The position numbers and the translations under genes are program-made. Positions 1 through 9,517 of a stretch of DNA of 64,000 nt are shown here, piece after piece. Position 1 is the stretch's first letter; every line of letters starts with the position of its first letter. Source of the stretch: Nostoc sp. NMS9 (GTDB lineage: Bacteria; Cyanobacteriota; Cyanobacteriia; Cyanobacteriales; Nostocaceae). The stretch is from contig NZ_JABXKL010000030.1 in the NCBI RefSeq assembly GCF_017114995.1, forward strand, positions 35,790 to 99,789, read 5' to 3'. Below the pieces are notes generated by a model. The model was not told the DNA's origin and searched no databases. It worked only from the letters and a program-made list of their open reading frames with translations.

Positions 1-543
1 CGCCTGTTAACTGATACTTGTCCCTTAGTGCGGGTAAGTGCAGCTTATGGCATCGGACGCAATCCCAGTTTAGAAGCAGTGAGTCCGTTAATTGCTCAAC
101 TAAACAGTGATTGGAATGGCTATGTGCGTAAAGGTGTAGTTTGGGCTTTAGGAAACTGTCGCGATCGCCGTTCTTTAGCACCTTTAGCAAACGCCCTCAG
201 AACAGACATTTCCGCAGTGCGTTTGTGGGCTGCTAGCGCCTTAGCACAGATGGCAGAAGTCGGTTATGAAGCAGTTATAGGGGCAATACCACCATTAATC
301 GAAGCCTTAGTCCAAGATCCCGTAGCAGCGGTGCGGAGTAACAGTGCTTGGGCAATTGGTCAACTATGCCGCGAATTGCCTTCTAATGTAGTTTATGCCA
401 CAGCGATCGATGCCCTAATTCAAGCCTTTGCCGAAGATCAAGATTTGGGAGTCCGGGAAGACGCCAAAGCCTCACTATTAGGAGTGGGCGATCCCCGTGG
501 CTTGCAACTGATTGAAACCCTGGAACAAGAAGGGTGGTTTTGA
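1..543 (+). CDS. HEAT-repeat (PBS-lyase-like) protein, 5' end outside window
   Basis: The reading frame is open from the first base and ends with TGA at 541-543, so only the C-terminal 180 residues are seen. They form repeated helical pairs with the HEAT/PBS-lyase signature: VRKGVVWALGNCRD, VRLWAASALAQM, VRSNSAWAIGQL and VREDAKASLLGVGD, spaced about 30-40 residues apart. In cyanobacteria such repeats occur in phycobilin lyases, in protein-binding scaffolds and as the C-terminal part of larger enzymes, so the missing N-terminus decides the function. It may be a stand-alone repeat protein or the tail of a longer enzyme; I cannot tell which. The GTG at 28 is an internal codon, not a convincing start. 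Confidence 0.8.
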   Translation, partial: RLLTDTCPLVRVSAAYGIGRNPSLEAVSPLIAQLNSDWNGYVRKGVVWALGNCRDRRSLAPLANALRTDISAVRLWAASALAQMAEVGYEAVIGAIPPLIEALVQDPVAAVRSNSAWAIGQLCRELPSNVVYATAIDALIQAFAEDQDLGVREDAKASLLGVGDPRGLQLIETLEQEGWF

Positions 544-619
544 TTTGGGAATGGGGCATTGGGCATGGGGGATTGGGCATCGGTTATTCTCTTTGTCCCC
601 TCATCCACTCCCCCAGCTG

Positions 620-1027
620 TTACTGTCCTTCAGCTACAGGTTTGACTAAATTTAAGTCATAAGGGCGCTCAGTATCATCCTCACCCAAATATTCACCATT
701 TTGAATTTCCAGAATAACTAGCGGAATATGTCCAGGATTTTCTACCTTATGTAGAGTTGCTGCGGGGACATAAGTTGATTCGTTTCGATTCAGTAATATT
801 TCTGTATCGCCACAAGTCACCTTTGCCACACCGGAAACTACAACCCAATGTTCATTGCGGTGATAATGAATTTGTGGTTTAATGCCATGCCTAGGCTTGA
901 TTTCCACACGACTAATTCTATAGGTTTCTCCCTCCTCGATTACCTCCACCTCACCCCAATATCGTGTACCTGAATGTGGAGACATTTCGTTGATATTTGA
1001 CTGAGTATTGTTTTCATTGGGAGTCAT
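620..1027 (-). CDS. Stand-alone cupin, mannose-6-phosphate isomerase type II-like
   Basis: A 135-residue single-domain cupin. The region HYHRNEHWVVVSG gives the metal-binding His/His/Glu of cupin motif 1, and PAATLHKVENPG gives motif 2 with its His. The fold and wording (RYWGEVEVIEEGETY, SRVEIKPRHGIKPQ) match the C-terminal isomerase domain of bifunctional ManC/AlgA proteins, here without the guanylyltransferase half. Known stand-alone versions are annotated as phosphomannose isomerase-like, but activity is inferred. ATG at 1027 is preferred; the frame could extend two codons to a TTG at 1033. It could serve sugar-nucleotide metabolism with gmd at 51975, though it lies far from it. Confidence 0.8.
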   Translation of the reverse strand: MTPNENNTQSNINEMSPHSGTRYWGEVEVIEEGETYRISRVEIKPRHGIKPQIHYHRNEHWVVVSGVAKVTCGDTEILLNRNESTYVPAATLHKVENPGHIPLVILEIQNGEYLGEDDTERPYDLNLVKPVAEGQ

Positions 1028-1202
1028 AATCAATTTCTCAACCAGATGAGTATTAGTATTTATCAGTGATTTACCGTAAACGAGATCAAGCTGAGTAGAA
1101 AGATGCAGTCACAACATCTTATCTTTCTATAAATAATGACAACTGCTCTAATTTGCCCCCAGCTAACAGATTCTATCCCCGAATTTATTAATTTTGAATT
1201 GT

Positions 1203-2567
1203 TCACTCCCCCGTATACTGAATCCGATAAATCCGATTATTGGCTTCTTCTGTTAGTAGTAGACTACCATCTGACAACACGAGTAAACCTACAGGCCGTC
1301 CCCAAGTACTTGGTACAGAAGGATTTAGCAAAAATCCTGTGAGAAAGTCTTCGTAGTAGCCAAGCGATCGCCCTTTAGCGTCGAAAGGAACAAATACAAT
1401 TTTATAACCAGTGCCGCGATCGCGGTTCCAAGAACCACGAAAAGCCACAAAAGAACCGTTCCGGTATTTTTTTGGAAACGTTTTACCATCATAAAACTGC
1501 AAGCCCAATGCTGCTGAGTGCGCCTGGAACAGCACATCTGGCGTTTGAGTCCGGGCTACTAAATCAGGACGTTTACTTTTGTCATCTGTCTTTTGGCGCG
1601 GATCGAGGTTGTTTGGTGTTAGATAAGCATAGGGCCAGCCGTAAAATGCCCCCTGTTTAACGCGTGTCAGGTAGTCTGGCACCAAATCATCACCAATTCC
1701 ATCCCGTTCGTTAACAGTGCTATAAAGTTCTTTAGTTACAGGATGAAAGTCTAAACCAACAGGGTTACGCAAGCCAGAAGCGAAAGTTTGCTGCTGTGAA
1801 CCATCTAAATTCATCACTTGTATGGAAGCCCGTGGTAAGGGTTCTTCATCTACATTGGTTCCCGATCCAACTGAAATATATAATTTATTGCGATCGGGCG
1901 AGACAACGACATTGCGCGTCCAATGATTGTTATAACCTTGAGCGGGCAAGTCGGCAATTTTTTCCCCCTTACCTGTAATCTTATTTTGATCTTGAGTATA
2001 GGGAAAACGCACCACAGCATCTGTATTCCCCAGAAAAAAAGAATTACCTGCAAAAGCCATTCCAAAGGGTCTATTGAGTCCGTTGTCCCTACTAGCAAAG
2101 GTTTCTCGAACGTCAGCTACACCATCAGTATTGTTGTCACGCAACAGCCGAATGCGATTTTGCCCGGTTTCAGTCACTAAGACATCACCACTGGGGGTTA
2201 AAGCTAGCCAGCGTGGGGCATCTAAACCTTCAGCAAAGACGTTTACTGTGAAGCCTTGTGGTACACGCAGCACCGGATTTTGTGGAATGGGCACAACTTC
2301 AGGCCGCTTGGAAGCGCTTTCTGTTGCAAAGGGCGCTGGTAAATTCTTCAGATTGATTCGGATGGGTGTAGGTGAAAGTGCTTCAGTAGGGACAATATTT
2401 TTTGGCTGTGTAGGATTCTGTGTCAGTTGGGTAGAAGGTACAGATTTTTGAGGTGTAGGATTATCTGAGTTAGCGCGAGTCTGGTTACAGGCTGCTGCCA
2501 AAGTCATTAAAAAAACTGGCAGCAAGCAACGCGCAGGGACTTTCATGGTGGTAGACATTATACACAA
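1203..2567 (-). CDS. PQQ-dependent sugar dehydrogenase-like lipoprotein (sorbosone dehydrogenase family)
   Basis: 454 residues. The N-terminus has a basic start, a hydrophobic stretch and a lipobox (LAAAC, Cys about residue 27), so it is probably a lipoprotein. A Pro/Thr-rich linker leads into a six-bladed beta-propeller of the soluble glucose/sorbosone dehydrogenase type, with GFTVNVFAEGLDAPRWLA, FASGLRNPVGLDFHP, NERDGIGDDLVPDYL, YGWPYAY and LSDGSLLLTEEANNRIYRI. Family members oxidise sugars with PQQ, but cyanobacterial homologues have no proven substrate. Starts are ambiguous: GTG 2567 has an AGGA about five bases upstream, ATG 2558 and ATG 2546 also fit, and all keep the signal. It is monocistronic. 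Confidence 0.82.
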   Translation of the reverse strand: MCIMSTTMKVPARCLLPVFLMTLAAACNQTRANSDNPTPQKSVPSTQLTQNPTQPKNIVPTEALSPTPIRINLKNLPAPFATESASKRPEVVPIPQNPVLRVPQGFTVNVFAEGLDAPRWLALTPSGDVLVTETGQNRIRLLRDNNTDGVADVRETFASRDNGLNRPFGMAFAGNSFFLGNTDAVVRFPYTQDQNKITGKGEKIADLPAQGYNNHWTRNVVVSPDRNKLYISVGSGTNVDEEPLPRASIQVMNLDGSQQQTFASGLRNPVGLDFHPVTKELYSTVNERDGIGDDLVPDYLTRVKQGAFYGWPYAYLTPNNLDPRQKTDDKSKRPDLVARTQTPDVLFQAHSAALGLQFYDGKTFPKKYRNGSFVAFRGSWNRDRGTGYKIVFVPFDAKGRSLGYYEDFLTGFLLNPSVPSTWGRPVGLLVLSDGSLLLTEEANNRIYRIQYTGE

Positions 2568-2882
2568 TGTTCCTACTCTAGACTTGAGGCTTAATAATTG
2601 TCGCCAGTCAAAAGTTTGATTTTCCTTAGTTAGTCATCCTATTAACAATTCAAAAATAAAGCACTAGTACCGCAAGGAGGAATTAAAAATTAAAAATTAA
2701 AAATGAATACAGCATAAGCGTTTCATCGATTTGGAATGGGTGGTTTATTTCCGCCGACCTGTACTAGTGACTAAATTCTATTCTCAATGCCCAATGCTCA
2801 ATGACACCAGTCGCCTCAAGTCGGGAAACCCGCCCACGGCGCTGGCTCCCCAATGCCCAATATTTACACATACAAACATTTG
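2568..2882. other. Intergenic region with short tandem repeats
   Basis: 315 bases between two minus-strand genes. It contains a heptanucleotide array (about 2680-2703, unit AATTAAA), copies of the CAATGCCCAATG-type repeat near 2788-2800 and 2851-2860, and a GC-rich stretch (2815-2850) that resembles another at 22229-22295. No coding potential is seen. Confidence 0.6.
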
Positions 2883-4076
2883 TTAGTAAGCAAAAAATTT
2901 TTCAAATTCTGCTGCTGGTAAGGGACGACTAAATAGAAACCCTTGCATATAATTACAGTTGTGTTGGCGTAAAAAACCTAATTCTGCTTCTGTTTCTACA
3001 CCTTCAGCCACTACATCTAGATTGAGATTATGAGCCATCTGAATTAATGCCTTAGCGATGGCTGACTTTTGCAAATCGTTAGCAACATTATGGATAAAAT
3101 AACGGTCTATTTTTAATGTATTAATTGGTAAATTTTTCAGATAAATCAAAGAAGAATAACCCGTACCAAAATCATCGATCGCAATTTTAACACCCAAAGA
3201 TTGCAATTTGCTCATAGTAGCGATCGCACTATTTACATCTTGCATAATCATACTTTCAGTGAGTTCTAGTTCTAGGTTATGTGGTTCCAAATTATTCACA
3301 GATATAAAATTCACTACATTATGAATGAAATCTGGCTGATTAAATTCAATTACTGACAGATTTACAGCAACAATCAAGGAATGAATTCCAGCATCACGCC
3401 AGCTTTTAATTTGTTGGCATACCCTTTTTAATACCCATTTTCCAATCGGAACAATTAAACCTGTAGACTCTGCTAACGGAATAAATTCTGTTGGATAAAT
3501 CATTCCTAATTCTGGACTTTGCCAGCGCAATAAACTTTCAGCACCTACTATTTTTCCAGATGCGATATCGACTATTGGTTGATAATAAATTTCAAATTCT
3601 TGAAAATTATGTTGTTTGATAGCTCGGTGTAAGCTAATTTCTAACAACTGCATTTTTGGAGACAAGTTATTAATTACTGTCTGAGGAGATAAATACCTTT
3701 TTAAAGTAGCGTATTTTTCCAACCTGTTGATGATGGCACTTAATAACTCAGATCGAGTGAATGGCTTAGTTATATAGTCATCTGCACCCATATCCATACC
3801 TTGACGGAAGTCAGATTTGGCAGATTTCGCAGTGAGAAAGATGAAGGGAATTGTTGCCGTTGATGGATCTTGACGTAATGCTGTTAGCACGCCATAACCA
3901 TCAATTTCTGGCATCATCATATCACAAAGAATTAAATCAGGAACTTCGGAGATAGCCAAATTTACCCCGATTCTGCCATTAGCCGCAGCAATAGTTTCAA
4001 AATCTTCAGCTTCTAGCAAATCTAAAATGTTTTCCCTAACTGCTTCCTCATCTTCTATTATTAATATTCTGTGCAT
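2883..4076 (-). CDS. Response regulator with EAL domain (REC-EAL), c-di-GMP phosphodiesterase
   Basis: 397 residues. A receiver domain (about 1-120) has the acidic pair E9/D10, phospho-acceptor D52 in LILCDMMMPE and the conserved Lys in DDYITKPF. After a helical linker comes an EAL domain (about 145-395) with the catalytic set intact: GAESLLRW (Glu180 of the EAL motif, here ESL), NLSVIEF, ELTES, IAIDDFGTGYSS (Asp301/302) and VAEGVET (Glu358). It is therefore predicted to hydrolyse cyclic di-GMP in response to phosphorylation. The gene upstream on the same strand (4105-5055) is a kinase-like protein that has lost catalytic motifs, so the phosphodonor is unclear. The 28-base gap suggests co-transcription. 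Confidence 0.9.
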   Translation of the reverse strand: MHRILIIEDEEAVRENILDLLEAEDFETIAAANGRIGVNLAISEVPDLILCDMMMPEIDGYGVLTALRQDPSTATIPFIFLTAKSAKSDFRQGMDMGADDYITKPFTRSELLSAIINRLEKYATLKRYLSPQTVINNLSPKMQLLEISLHRAIKQHNFQEFEIYYQPIVDIASGKIVGAESLLRWQSPELGMIYPTEFIPLAESTGLIVPIGKWVLKRVCQQIKSWRDAGIHSLIVAVNLSVIEFNQPDFIHNVVNFISVNNLEPHNLELELTESMIMQDVNSAIATMSKLQSLGVKIAIDDFGTGYSSLIYLKNLPINTLKIDRYFIHNVANDLQKSAIAKALIQMAHNLNLDVVAEGVETEAELGFLRQHNCNYMQGFLFSRPLPAAEFEKFFAY

Positions 4077-4104
4077 AAATTACCTCATCTTTATATTTTA
4101 TTAT

Positions 4105-5055
4105 TTAACGACACCATACAGCCATATTTATTACAAAAATAACAATTTTTGTAATAAATATTTTAACTGTGTAGATATCTACACAGTTTTTTAAAATTGC
4201 CATTTTTAATCTACTATTTAGTATATTAATACCATTTATAGTGTGATAAAATGATTCAATAAAATCTACTATATCTTCTTGGAAAATAAAAATTTGCCAC
4301 TCTTGAATTTCAAATCCGGCTTGTCTATCTTGACTAAGGAAATTAAACTTGAAAATGCTATCATCTGAGAAAGATTTAATCGAATTTAAAAACAAGTTAG
4401 TCAAAATCTGTGCCAGAAGTTTTTCATCGATGCAGCAGGTTTCAAATTTATATTGACTGGTGAAAAAAATCAAGCGCCGATAGCCCAGATTCATCTGTAT
4501 TTGTTCTGGCGATTGTCGACTATGTTCAACCAAATTGAAGGATGTTGGTCTATACTCTAATTTTCCCACTTCTAACTGGCCAATAATCAACACATCATTC
4601 AAGATTTCAGTCATGATTATGTGATATTTGGGCGTATTGGTCTGCATGACCCTATTAGACTTACGGTAGAAGTCCAAATCTACCTCATAAACTTCAATGA
4701 AGTGAGTGTATTTGCCTGTCGTATCTTTACGTACTATAGCGCGTGCTAGTAACCATTGGGACTTGAGTAATTGTCTCTCAACGAAAATCTGATGTTCTAC
4801 CTCAAAGGAACTAATACTAGCATTACCTCTAGTTTTTTCTGTTTCTTGTGCCAGTGCTTGACAGATACTTTCAGGAGTAATATTACCTGGGTTATCTACA
4901 ACTAGCAGTAGTTCCAACTGCTGCTGGTACAGCCGTGATAGCACTGAAACTATCTCCGAAAATTCTGACACGTTTAATGTCATGACTAAAGTATGCATAA
5001 CTTCAAAAATATTGGCTGTTTTCAAGCTAGTTCCAGAAGCTACAAGCAGTACCAT
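4105..5055 (-). pseudogene. Degenerate histidine-kinase-like protein lacking H, G1 and G2 boxes
   Basis: A 316-codon open frame. Residues 1-135 resemble the N-terminal sensory part of Nostoc kinases. The dimerisation segment resumes at MTEILNDVLIIGQLEVGKLE, the helix that normally follows the H-box helix, but the H-box (HEFRTPL-type) is absent. An N-box relic, DEKLLAQILTNLFLNSIK, is clear; then the G1 motif is missing (only FQEDIVDFIESFYH survives from the region after it), G2 is missing, and the end (KNCVDIYTVKIF) is a shifted remnant of KKCVDLHGG-type sequence. It cannot be an active kinase. The open frame permits expression as a pseudokinase or binding partner for the REC-EAL protein downstream, but decay is simpler. 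The start is uncertain and has no good Shine-Dalgarno sequence. Confidence 0.65.
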
Positions 5056-5602
5056 ATCATGCTTGGTGAAGTACCCTACTACCTGCGAAGATGAAAAAAC
5101 AAGACACTCTTCTCTTACCCCGGTGCTACATCAGTGCGTAAGCGTAGCCCATTGTAGACATAGCATCTACTCTAACAGTGATGTTTTTAACACAACCATC
5201 AGCGGCAAACAGTCAATTCTTAACTCTAAGCTTTGTAGCTCGATGAACTGAGGTAAAGCTTGCATAGATTTTAACGATAGCTATCATCAAATAATAGTTA
5301 TCTAAAGCTGGTCATCTAAGTATTTTCCAATATTTTGACGCTAAACAAGTAGTAATATTTGGGATACAAACACTACAAGAAGTGTGTTAAGAATTACAAA
5401 CTAGCTTATATCCAGCTAGTTGGGTATTGAGCGTTGGACATGAGGAAGAGGACAAGGGGAAAGACTTGTTGCAAGTTTTCACTCAAGTCACCTTGACACG
5501 GTAGTGGTAAGGGGAGGGGTTGGGGGTTGGGTAAAGCGGATGTGGGACAAGCGTTTAAGCTTAAGTTGACACCAATGCCCTACTCCCCACCCCTCTACCT
5601 CT
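5056..5602. other. Long intergenic region, repeats only
   Basis: About 550 bases between the kinase relic and the GHL10 gene. It carries a copy of a dispersed repeat (5134-5164, see separate entry) and a G-rich stretch at 5505-5535. No open frame here looks like a protein family; the plus-strand frame 4982-5251 has no recognisable content. Confidence 0.5.
5134..5164. repeat. Dispersed repeat, variant of TAGCCCGTCGTAGACAT
   Basis: The stretch contains TAGCCCATTGTAGACAT; two more copies in this window (11007-11037 and 27871-27895) share the core TAGCCCGTCGTAGACAT exactly. All three are outside genes. Confidence 0.6.
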
Positions 5603-8407
5603 TCACAAAGGACGCAACTGCACCCGTCGTTCGCCATAACGTAATAGCCTTTCTATAGTTACGAGTCGATTTTCCCAAACTTTGACTTGATAGGAATTCG
5701 ACTTAATTTCTTGGCTCATCAATACCCGAAATTGAGACTGGAACCGAGTTAGAGAAGCTCTGGCCACCAGTAACTTACTAGCAGAAGGGGAAGCGGCAAG
5801 CTGATTTAAAGCACTGCGTAAAACTTCTGCCTGGTTGTTAAAATCTGAAATTTTCTGAGATGGCCTTTGTTGTTGGTCATTTTGGAAAACAAATTTCCAT
5901 TCCCGTTGTAGCGCGGTGTAACGGATGGCGGCAGTTTGAAAAGGCTGTCGGTGAGGAATCGGTTCACTTGTTGTGGATTGAATCCTACCTTGGGTGCTAC
6001 TAAAGAGTTTTTGGAGATCGTTGCTAAAATTTTCTGCGGCAAATAGTGCATAACCACTAACCGGCAAGTCCCTTACCAACTGGAGTTGATCGAATGCCCC
6101 GATTGTTGGCAGAGAAAGTAAGCGAATTCCCGGCACCAACAAGGTAGCTCCCAATTGTTTAGAGGCAATCCAGGGTTGGGCCAGTCGTTGAAACCGAGAA
6201 GTATCGAGAGCATAAGTCATGGGAACAATTAAATCTACATCCCCCCGCCTTGCCCAAGTTTCCCAATTTTGTTGAATTTTCTGAATCCGTTCTAGTTCGG
6301 GCAAAGGAAATACTGCAACCGACAAAATCAAATTCGGTTGCTTTTGTCGCAATTGCTGTGATACTTGGGCGACAAAGCTATCAACTTGCTCGGTGCGAAA
6401 TGTTGTCCACTTTTGCCACAAGTCTGCTTGGCTAGGAGAAATATTCACTGGATCTACACCAGTAAGTTTCTGAAATTGCGCTCTTGCAGCTTTCCCATAG
6501 CCATAAGTTCGACCTGCTGATGGGTCTTGGAAAGGGTAGCGAATGTAGTCTAGCTGTAGACCATCCACCTTATATTTAGTCACAATTTCCTCATACAGCT
6601 TGAGCAAGTATTGCCGCACTTCGGGGTTGGCTGGGTCGAAGAATGGCTTGCTCTGACCAAGGGGAATCATGTTGCCCAAATTATCGTAGTTTGCCCAATC
6701 GGGATGAGCCGCCAGTACTGGCCCTGGATAATCAGGATTAAGGTTGAGAATTTCATTATGACGTTGATTGCCAGCAGCAAAAGTCCAAACCCAAGCGTGT
6801 AATTCCATGTCTCGCTCATGGGCTAGTTTCACCGCCTCTTCTAGTGGGTTCCACCCACGAATTAATGGGTTTTGCTCTTTTGCGACTTGGCTCGGATAAA
6901 TTGTATAGCCAGCGTTAACAGTTTCAAAAAAGACGGTATTAATCCCGGCTTGGGCGAGGCGATCAAAAATCTGTGCCAATCCCGCCTTACTACCAGCACG
7001 AACAATCGTCCCTCGATCTAACCAAACTGCGCGAATTTCTGGTTGAGCTAGCTTCCGATCGACAGGAAACTGCTGCCATAAAGTCGTTTTAGCGACCAGC
7101 CATTGCTGACGAGCGAGAGCATAGTTTTTTTGGGCAATCAATTGCGGTAAGTTTTTGGCAATTACCCTTACCTGTGCCAAAGCTTGCTCGTTACTCATGG
7201 CTAGCGCCCCCAGTTTGCTTGACGCCAATTGTGTTGGCTGCTCTTTGAGAGATTGAGGGGTATAAGTGTTCAAATGCCTAGAAGACTGCTTTTCCTCAGA
7301 TATTGTTTCACCAACATTAGCTGCATTGGCTAACACCGCTAAATGAGCGCTTTCCACTCGACCAATCAGATTTTCTAGCTCTTGCTGGAGAGCGATCGCT
7401 TGGTTGTGATCAATCGGCTCATTGGAGTTGGGTGCAACATCCAAACGCACTGCTTGTTCTAATTGGTCAATAGCCTCCTGAGAACTTGGGGGTTTAACCA
7501 TAGGCAACGCTCTAGGTATGGGAGCAGTGGCAGTTTTAGGAGGAGTTAATGAGGGGGATAAAGGAGATGAACTACCCCCCTGCCCCCCTGCCCCTCTGCT
7601 CCCCTGCGCTGAGGGCGCAGCTGCAACAGTTGTAGAGCAACTTTGGGAACCGCCTGCTATTTTTTTTGTCCGATTTGATGGCGCTAGTGCTGTCAAATAG
7701 TGATTGATGGTAGTTTTTAACCAGGCATTATCCAACTCGGCTGCTGAGGCTGTATCTGTTCCCCAGCGCCAGCCCAAAAAGGTAGAACGCTCAGTTGTCA
7801 CTACTGCGGCCGGATTATCTTTGGAATTCCAAACAGCAGGAGATTCAGTGCCCATATCATTAGGAATCACAACGCCACCGCGCACTTTACCAAAGAGTCC
7901 AGTTTGATTTGTCCATTCTGGGATCTTGGTTTTTGCAGCTTGAATCTGTTCTGTGTCACTAAGGCTGAATCCCCAATAACCTCCCAAGAGCGATCGCAAT
8001 AACTGCCGTACTCCTGGCGATGACAAACTACCTACAGGCCCACTAGCAATCAAACGCCCTCCCTTACTCATCCAGTCTTCTAGAGCGATCGCTTGAGTTG
8101 GTGTTAATGTCTCGACGTTTGGTAAAAATAAGACCCGGCGATCGCCCCAATCTCCCCCACTTTTGACATCATTTAGGGAAATTACACAATATTTCACCCC
8201 TATTGTCTGTAAGCGATCGCTTATCCCTCTCCATTGATTTGCATTTTCTTGACCATACACTACGCTCAATACGGGTTCTTCAGTCGCCGCCGTTACTGGC
8301 AAAATACCCAAAAAATTTAAAAGTACAATTTCACAACTTAAAATAAATAATCTTCTAGCTTCTTTAATTTTTAAACTTATATCTTTTTGGTTTTCCTGAT
8401 GCTTCAC
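5603..8407 (-). CDS. GHL10-family glycosyl hydrolase-like exported protein
   Basis: 934 residues. A hydrophobic segment near residues 22-42 ending in AAT looks like a signal peptide or anchor. Residues about 45-150 form a glutamine-amidotransferase-like domain (VLFLPNVETLTPTQ, GGRLIASGPVG). Residues about 450-770 match the YngK/GHL10 barrel: EIRAVWLDRG, GINTVFFETVNAGYT, MELHAWVWTFAAGN, DGLQLDYIRYPFQD and DVDLIVPMTYA. The C-terminus is helical. Family proteins are thought to act on cell-wall or extracellular glycans; the substrate is unknown. Residues about 262-283, rich in Gly, Ser and Pro, are encoded by a G/C-run sequence identical in style to the intergenic repeats, apparently a repeat inserted in frame into a linker. 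Confidence 0.85.
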   Translation of the reverse strand: MKHQENQKDISLKIKEARRLFILSCEIVLLNFLGILPVTAATEEPVLSVVYGQENANQWRGISDRLQTIGVKYCVISLNDVKSGGDWGDRRVLFLPNVETLTPTQAIALEDWMSKGGRLIASGPVGSLSSPGVRQLLRSLLGGYWGFSLSDTEQIQAAKTKIPEWTNQTGLFGKVRGGVVIPNDMGTESPAVWNSKDNPAAVVTTERSTFLGWRWGTDTASAAELDNAWLKTTINHYLTALAPSNRTKKIAGGSQSCSTTVAAAPSAQGSRGAGGQGGSSSPLSPSLTPPKTATAPIPRALPMVKPPSSQEAIDQLEQAVRLDVAPNSNEPIDHNQAIALQQELENLIGRVESAHLAVLANAANVGETISEEKQSSRHLNTYTPQSLKEQPTQLASSKLGALAMSNEQALAQVRVIAKNLPQLIAQKNYALARQQWLVAKTTLWQQFPVDRKLAQPEIRAVWLDRGTIVRAGSKAGLAQIFDRLAQAGINTVFFETVNAGYTIYPSQVAKEQNPLIRGWNPLEEAVKLAHERDMELHAWVWTFAAGNQRHNEILNLNPDYPGPVLAAHPDWANYDNLGNMIPLGQSKPFFDPANPEVRQYLLKLYEEIVTKYKVDGLQLDYIRYPFQDPSAGRTYGYGKAARAQFQKLTGVDPVNISPSQADLWQKWTTFRTEQVDSFVAQVSQQLRQKQPNLILSVAVFPLPELERIQKIQQNWETWARRGDVDLIVPMTYALDTSRFQRLAQPWIASKQLGATLLVPGIRLLSLPTIGAFDQLQLVRDLPVSGYALFAAENFSNDLQKLFSSTQGRIQSTTSEPIPHRQPFQTAAIRYTALQREWKFVFQNDQQQRPSQKISDFNNQAEVLRSALNQLAASPSASKLLVARASLTRFQSQFRVLMSQEIKSNSYQVKVWENRLVTIERLLRYGERRVQLRPL

Positions 8408-9517
8408 CAGTGACTCCTCACTTCATTATTAATTAATTTAGTTATTAGTCAGAATTCATTAGTACATAATATAGGACTCTAGCTTGATTCCTGGTAAGTT
8501 TACTGAGATTCTCACCCGGATTAGTAAAGCTGATATTTGGCTTTTCAAAAATCAAATAGGATTCCTATAAGCTTTTCGTAGAAGTACTTAGTGAATGACT
8601 TTTATCAATCTAGCCTATCAAAACCAGTAAAAAATGCCAAGATGGATACTCAAATTGCCACAAGCGATTCTATAGAAATTGTTAGCTATTACATTGTGAA
8701 TTTATTTCATTGGTGACTAGCTTTTCAGAAAATTTTGCATTTACCAATTCCAATAGGTGTTTGTATAATTGCAGAGAGTTTCCACTTAAACCTAAAATAA
8801 AAAATGCCACTCTTGTTCTAATTATCTGTTTTTCAGGGTTTTTGTGAGTTAAAAAAGTAATACTAGTGCATCTTAAAGCCCTCACCCTAAATCCCTCTCC
8901 CAAGCTTAGGAGAAGGACTTTGAAATTCGCTCGGCTCCCCCGATCACAATTTTGGGAGAAGGGGTTGGGGGATGTAGCAAGATCCCGCAGGGTGGGCAAA
9001 TTTTGTATTTGTGCAATAGGTCTAATTAGTACTCTTGACGATCGCCAGAGTTAAACTAACAATAATTTCTCATGAGTTTGTCTAGAAAATTTTAGATAGA
9101 GAGAAGACAATAATTTCAACAGTCGCAATTACAACCAACAAAATTTATTAAATATAAAAGTCAATACAGTTCAGAATGAGCAACAAAAATTTGATGTATA
9201 GAAGCAATTGGTCGCGTCTTGAAAGACCAATTTTCTACAGCAATAACCCTTAGCTGAATCGCATTGATATAAAAGTAAGCAAGATTTTTACATTTAATTA
9301 AAATTTATCAATTTTGGATGTTAAATCCAAATGTTTGGATGCAAACAGATTAGTTTGAGTTTAAAGGCTTAAAGTTATACTAATTCAAAAAATGTTTATG
9401 ACAGATAACCACACCCCAAACCCTTTTCTTGATAATAATAGGGGTTGAGGGTGAGGTTTTGATATGTACTTCATGCACCTGGGAACTGCTATAAACTAAA
9501 GAGCTAACAAAAATAGC
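8408..9517. other. 1.1-kb intergenic region with REP-like element
   Basis: AT-rich. An element at about 8876-8972 starts CCTCACCCTAAATCCCTCTC and ends with the near-complement TTGGGAGAAGGGGTTGGGGG. Related shorter forms occur at about 9410-9458 and 10905-10987. Frames crossing it (such as 8682-8999 on the minus strand) translate the repeat and are not genes. Confidence 0.6.
8876..8972. repeat. REP-like inverted-repeat element
   Basis: About 97 bases with C-rich left and G-rich right arms that are imperfect complements (CCCTCTCCCAA against TTGGGAGAAGG). The same arm wording recurs near 10910-10985, so it is a dispersed family. Confidence 0.6.

Noticed and set aside
4982..5251. 89-residue plus-strand frame
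   Set aside because: It overlaps the opposite-strand kinase relic and contains a dispersed repeat; no protein family was seen.
8682..8999. 105-residue minus-strand frame
   Set aside because: It translates the REP-like element at 8876-8972 and has no family resemblance.
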